Of a stretch of 64,000 nucleotides of DNA, positions 60,376 through 64,000 are shown piece after piece. A model generated the notes under the pieces. It had not been told where the DNA came from and searched no databases. It saw only the letters and a program-made list of their open reading frames with translations. A program made the translations under genes and the position numbers. The stretch is from Pseudomonas lini (lineage in GTDB: Bacteria; Pseudomonadota; Gammaproteobacteria; Pseudomonadales; Pseudomonadaceae): assembly GCF_030812475.1 (NCBI RefSeq), contig NZ_JAUSSR010000010.1, positions 186,001 through 250,000 on the forward strand. The letters run 5' to 3'. The stretch's first letter is position 1. Every line of letters begins with the position of its first letter.

Positions 60376-61914
60376 ATGAATCTGCTCAAATCGTTGGCCG
60401 CTGTCAGCTCTATCACAATGCTTTCCCGGGTTTTGGGGTTCGTCCGTGACACGCTTATCGCGCGTGCATTTGGCGCGGGGATGGCGACTGACGCCTTCTT
60501 TATCGCCTTCAAACTGCCCAACCTGTTGCGGCGAATCTTCGCCGAGGGCGCTTTTTCCCAGGCTTTCGTGCCGATACTGGCCGAATACAAAAACCAGAAA
60601 GGCGAGGAGGCGACGCGAACCTTTATCGCCTATGTCTGCGGTTTGCTGACGCTGGTGCTGGCGTTGGTCACTGCGCTGGGCATGATTGCGGCGCCGTGGG
60701 TCATCTGGGCGACTGCGCCGGGATTCACCGATACCCCGGAGAAGTTCGAGCTTACCGTGAGCCTGCTGCGGGTGACGTTCCCTTATATATTGCTGATCTC
60801 CCTGTCTTCATTGGCCGGGGCGATCCTCAATACCTATAACCGCTTCTCGGTGCCGGCCTTCGTGCCGACGCTGCTCAACGTCAGCATGATCATCTTTGCG
60901 GTGTTCCTGACGCCGTACTTCGACCCGCCGGTCATGGCCCTGGGCTGGGCGGTACTGGTCGGTGGCCTGGCGCAATTGCTCTATCAACTGCCGCACCTGA
61001 AAAAGATCGGCATGCTGGTATTGCCGCGCCTGAACCTGCGCGACAGCGGGGTCTGGCGGGTGCTGAAGCAGATGGCGCCGGCGATACTCGGCGTGTCGGT
61101 AAGCCAGATTTCGCTGATCATCAACACCATCTTCGCCTCCTTCCTGGTCGCCGGTTCCGTGTCCTGGATGTATTACGCCGACCGCCTGATGGAATTGCCG
61201 TCCGGTGTGCTGGGCGTAGCGCTGGGCACCATCTTGCTGCCGACCCTGGCCAAGTCCTTCGCCAGCAAGGATCGCCACGAATATTCGCGAATTCTCGACT
61301 GGGGCCTGCGCCTGTGCTTCATACTGGTGTTGCCGTGCTCGCTGGCGCTGGGGATCCTGGCGGAGCCGCTGACGGTTTCACTGTTCCAGTACGGACAGTT
61401 CAGTGCATTTGATGCGGCCATGACCCAGCGCGCACTGGTCGCCTATTCGGTCGGCCTGCTGGGGATTATCGTCATCAAAGTGCTGGCGCCGGGCTTTTAT
61501 GCGCAACAAAACATCCGCACTCCGGTAAAAATCGCGATTTTCACCCTGGTGTGCACCCAATTGTTCAACCTGGTGCTGATCGGCCCGCTGGCTCACGCCG
61601 GCCTGGCCCTGGCCATCAGCGCCGGTGCCTGCCTCAACGCCGGCCTGTTGTTTTATCAACTGCGCAAGCAGCAGATGTACCAGCCGCAGCCTGGCTGGGC
61701 GAAATTCGGGTTTAAACTGGTGATCGCGGTGTTGGTGATGTCCGCGGTCTTGCTCGGCGCGATGCATTTCATGCCGGCCTGGGACCAGGGGCACATGCTC
61801 GAACGATTCCTGCGTCTGGGCGCGTTGGTGGCGGCTGGCGTGGTGGCGTATTTCGGCATGTTGCTGTTGATGGGCTTTCGTTTGCGCGACTTCAATCGCA
61901 AGGCGCTGAGCTGA
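60376..61914 (+). CDS. murJ: Lipid II flippase MurJ
   Basis: A 512-residue inner-membrane protein with about fourteen helices that flips the peptidoglycan precursor lipid II. Landmarks are SLAAVSSITMLSRVLGFVRD, ATDAFFIAFKLPNLLRRIFA, EGAFSQAFVPILAEY and YYADRLMELPSGVLGVALGT. I chose the ATG at 60376 (MNLLKSLAAVSS), the family start; the open frame continues 49 codons upstream without similarity. ribF follows after about 130 bases. Confidence 0.96.
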   Translation: MNLLKSLAAVSSITMLSRVLGFVRDTLIARAFGAGMATDAFFIAFKLPNLLRRIFAEGAFSQAFVPILAEYKNQKGEEATRTFIAYVCGLLTLVLALVTALGMIAAPWVIWATAPGFTDTPEKFELTVSLLRVTFPYILLISLSSLAGAILNTYNRFSVPAFVPTLLNVSMIIFAVFLTPYFDPPVMALGWAVLVGGLAQLLYQLPHLKKIGMLVLPRLNLRDSGVWRVLKQMAPAILGVSVSQISLIINTIFASFLVAGSVSWMYYADRLMELPSGVLGVALGTILLPTLAKSFASKDRHEYSRILDWGLRLCFILVLPCSLALGILAEPLTVSLFQYGQFSAFDAAMTQRALVAYSVGLLGIIVIKVLAPGFYAQQNIRTPVKIAIFTLVCTQLFNLVLIGPLAHAGLALAISAGACLNAGLLFYQLRKQQMYQPQPGWAKFGFKLVIAVLVMSAVLLGAMHFMPAWDQGHMLERFLRLGALVAAGVVAYFGMLLLMGFRLRDFNRKALS

Positions 61915-62008
61915 GGTTGCGACCTCGATAAACACGGGCGAGCCGGCGGTTTTGTCGGTTCGATCACTTTGGTTACGGTGTTGCCTGTCGTCGGCCGCCG
62001 TGTGTGGT

Positions 62009-62014
62009 TATAAT
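62009..62014 (+). promoter_or_regulatory. -10 element of the ribF-ileS promoter
   Basis: TATAAT is a perfect -10 hexamer 29 bases before the ribF ATG. The -35 is unclear: TGTCGT at 61986 has correct spacing but poor sequence, and TTGCCT at 61981 is 22 bases away. GTGGT and ACCAC flank the hexamer as an inverted repeat. Confidence 0.45.
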
Positions 62015-62042
62015 CGACCACTTTATGAGCAAGAAGCGCGTT

Positions 62043-62993
62043 ATGCAGCTGGTTCGAGGCCTCCACAACCTGCGCCCCCAGCATCGGGGCTGTGTCGCCA
62101 CTATTGGCAACTTTGACGGTGTTCACCGTGGTCACCAGGCAATCCTGGCGAGGCTGCGTGAGCGAGCGCTCGAGTTGGGCGTGCCCAGCTGCGTGGTGAT
62201 TTTCGAGCCGCAGCCACGAGAATTCTTCTCCCCGGACACGGCACCCGCCCGTCTGGCCCGCCTGCGAGACAAATTGCAGCTGCTGGCCCTGGAAGGTGTC
62301 GACCGGGTGTTGTGCCTGGCGTTCAACCAGCGCCTGAGCAAGCTAAGCGCCAGCGAGTTCGTCGATACCATTCTGGTGGACGGTCTCGGCGTCCAGCATC
62401 TGGAGGTTGGTGATGACTTCCGGTTCGGCTGTGACCGGGTAGGGGATTTCGTTTTCCTGCAGCAGGCCGGCGTCCTGCAAGGCTTTACCGTCGAAGCGGC
62501 GCAGACGGTCGAACTGGATGGCATACGGGTCAGCAGCACTCAGGTCCGCAATGCCCTGGCCGCTGCCGATTTTGCCTTGGCCGAGCAACTGCTTGGTCGC
62601 CCGTTCCGGATTGCCGGGCGGGTCTTGCACGGCCAGAAACTGGCCCGCCAGTTGGGTACGCCCACGGCCAACATACAACTCAAGCGTCGTCGCGTGCCGT
62701 TGACCGGGGTGTACCTGGTCAACGTCGATATCGACGGCAAGACCTGGCCAGGTGTCGCCAATATCGGCGTGCGGCCCACGGTTCAGGGTGATGGCAAAGC
62801 CCACCTTGAAGTGCATCTTTTAGATTTTGCCGGCGATCTGTATGACCGGCGTTTGACGGTGGTTTTCCACCACAAGCTGCGTGAAGAGCAGCGTTTCGCC
62901 TCTCTGGAGGCGCTTAAGACGGCGATCAATGCGGATGTTGCCGCCGCCCGTGCCCTGTCGCACCTAGCGCCAATCGCTAATGAAGAGCCTTAA
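62043..62993 (+). CDS. ribF: Bifunctional riboflavin kinase/FAD synthetase
   Basis: A 316-residue RibF making FMN and FAD from riboflavin. The N-terminal adenylyltransferase has CVATIGNFDGVHRGHQAILA with the nucleotidyl-transfer G-H motif and VEAAQTVELDGIRVSSTQVR with the SST motif. The C-terminal kinase has GRVLHGQKLARQLGTPTANI, GVYLVNVDIDGKTWPGVANI and LEVHLLDFAGDLYDRRLTV. The stop codon TAA abuts the ileS ATG directly, so the genes are coupled. Confidence 0.96.
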   Translation: MQLVRGLHNLRPQHRGCVATIGNFDGVHRGHQAILARLRERALELGVPSCVVIFEPQPREFFSPDTAPARLARLRDKLQLLALEGVDRVLCLAFNQRLSKLSASEFVDTILVDGLGVQHLEVGDDFRFGCDRVGDFVFLQQAGVLQGFTVEAAQTVELDGIRVSSTQVRNALAAADFALAEQLLGRPFRIAGRVLHGQKLARQLGTPTANIQLKRRRVPLTGVYLVNVDIDGKTWPGVANIGVRPTVQGDGKAHLEVHLLDFAGDLYDRRLTVVFHHKLREEQRFASLEALKTAINADVAAARALSHLAPIANEEP

Positions 62994-64000
62994 ATGACCG
63001 ACTATAAAGCCACGCTAAACCTTCCGGACACCGCCTTCCCTATGAAGGCCGGCCTGCCTCAGCGCGAACCGCAGATTCTGCAGCGCTGGGACAGCATTGG
63101 CCTGTACGGTAAGTTGCGCGAGATTGGCAAGGATCGTCCGAAGTTCGTCCTGCACGACGGTCCTCCGTACGCCAATGGCACGATCCACATCGGTCATGCA
63201 CTGAACAAGATTCTCAAGGACATGATCATCCGTTCGAAAACCCTGTCGGGTTTCGACGCGCCTTATGTTCCGGGCTGGGACTGCCATGGCCTGCCGATCG
63301 AACACAAAGTCGAAGTGACCCACGGCAAGAACCTGGGCGCGGACAAGACCCGCGAACTGTGCCGTGCCTACGCGACCGAGCAGATCGAAGGCCAGAAATC
63401 CGAATTCATCCGTCTGGGCGTGTTGGGCGACTTTGCCAACCCGTACAAGACCATGGACTTCAAGAACGAGGCCGGTGAAATCCGTGCCCTGGCGGAAATC
63501 GTCAAGGGCGGTTTCGTGTTCAAGGGCCTCAAGCCTGTGAACTGGTGCTTCGACTGCGGTTCGGCCCTGGCGGAAGCGGAAGTCGAGTACGAGAACAAGA
63601 AGTCCTCGACCATCGACGTCGCCTTCCCGATTGCCGACGAAGCCGAGCTGGCTGCCGCATTCGGTCTGTCATCGTTGGCCAAACCGGCTTCGATCGTGAT
63701 CTGGACCACCACACCGTGGACCATCCCGGCCAATCAGGCGCTGAACGTTCACCCGGAATTCAACTACGCCCTGGTCGACGTCGGCGACAAGCTGCTGGTA
63801 CTGGCTGAAGAGCTGGTCGAGTCGTGCCTGGTGCGTTACAGCCTGGAAGGTTCGGTCATCGCGACCACCACAGGTAAAGAACTGGAACTGATCAATTTCC
63901 GTCACCCGTTCTACGATCGCCTGTCGCCGGTTTACCTGGCCGAGTACGTTGAACTGGGGGCTGGCACCGGGGTGGTTCACTCCGCTCCGGCTTACGGCGT
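62994..64000 (+). CDS. ileS: Isoleucyl-tRNA synthetase, N-terminal part (cut by window edge)
   Basis: The first 335 codons of a class I isoleucyl-tRNA synthetase (full family length about 940). MTDYKATLNLPDTAFPMKAG opens the protein; LHDGPPYANGTIHIGHALNK carries the HIGH motif at about residue 64; the editing (CP1) domain begins after 150 with IVIWTTTPWTIPANQALNVH around 230-250. The sequence is open to the last base. The ATG directly follows the ribF stop. KMSKS and the zinc-binding end lie beyond the window. Confidence 0.97.
   Translation, partial: MTDYKATLNLPDTAFPMKAGLPQREPQILQRWDSIGLYGKLREIGKDRPKFVLHDGPPYANGTIHIGHALNKILKDMIIRSKTLSGFDAPYVPGWDCHGLPIEHKVEVTHGKNLGADKTRELCRAYATEQIEGQKSEFIRLGVLGDFANPYKTMDFKNEAGEIRALAEIVKGGFVFKGLKPVNWCFDCGSALAEAEVEYENKKSSTIDVAFPIADEAELAAAFGLSSLAKPASIVIWTTTPWTIPANQALNVHPEFNYALVDVGDKLLVLAEELVESCLVRYSLEGSVIATTTGKELELINFRHPFYDRLSPVYLAEYVELGAGTGVVHSAPAYG

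Overview
The window is one contiguous piece of a high-GC gammaproteobacterial chromosome, almost certainly a Pseudomonas of the fluorescens/putida type. The evidence is the gene content and order (fprB-mscL-radA-mapZ-cstA, glyA-morA, ettA, gdhA, fklB, ispB/rplU-rpmA-obgE-proB, rpsT/murJ-ribF-ileS, the order I recall from the PA4560-PA4615 part of P. aeruginosa), a cyanide-insensitive oxidase (cioAB) with a perfect ANR/FNR box, and about twenty copies of the GTAGGAGC-type REP hairpins found in fluorescent pseudomonads. I saw no IS element, prophage, CRISPR array, tRNA or rRNA gene.

Positions 1-23.6 kb are the accessory, metabolic half. They start with two tandem zinc metallopeptidase paralogs (one cut by the left edge), an IclR regulator and a DMT exporter. 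A quinate/shikimate catabolic block follows: an MFS importer, QuiC (3-dehydroshikimate dehydratase with an HPPD-like domain), a TetR regulator, a QsuD-type NAD-dependent quinate/shikimate dehydrogenase, a type II dehydroquinase and a LysR regulator. Together these would turn quinate or shikimate into protocatechuate with a soluble dehydrogenase. Next come a small DUF4160-DUF2442 gene pair, a purine permease coupled to trmA, a small exported protein, a DJ-1/PfpI protein lacking its catalytic residues, a three-subunit molybdenum hydroxylase of the PaoABC type without a Tat signal, an MFS exporter, and cioA-cioB plus a 55-residue DUF2474 membrane peptide.

Positions 23.6-64 kb are largely conserved core. 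They hold rlmG, an orphan LuxR-type regulator divergent from fprB, mscL, radA, the PilZ protein MapZ, cstA-yjiX-yjiA, glyA, the c-di-GMP enzyme MorA, ettA and gdhA. A GreA/GreB-like factor with a shortened coiled coil follows, then several lipoproteins and exported proteins of unknown function, a LonB-like protease, a UPF0114 membrane protein, fklB, a small gene behind a Fur-box-like site, yjdM, ispB, ribosomal genes, obgE, proB, a CreA-family gene, rpsT, murJ, ribF and the 5' third of ileS (cut by the right edge).

REP hairpin pairs occupy most intergenic gaps, in two arm types. One site is nested, one is a triplet, one lies inside the cstA-yjiX-yjiA operon and one is bracketed by a duplicated mscL terminator. 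The observations most worth a second look are the Qsu-type pathway, the DJ-1 pseudoenzyme, the tip-less Gre factor, the DUF4160-DUF2442 pair, the orphan LuxR with an 18-bp palindrome, and the duplicated terminator around a REP doublet.
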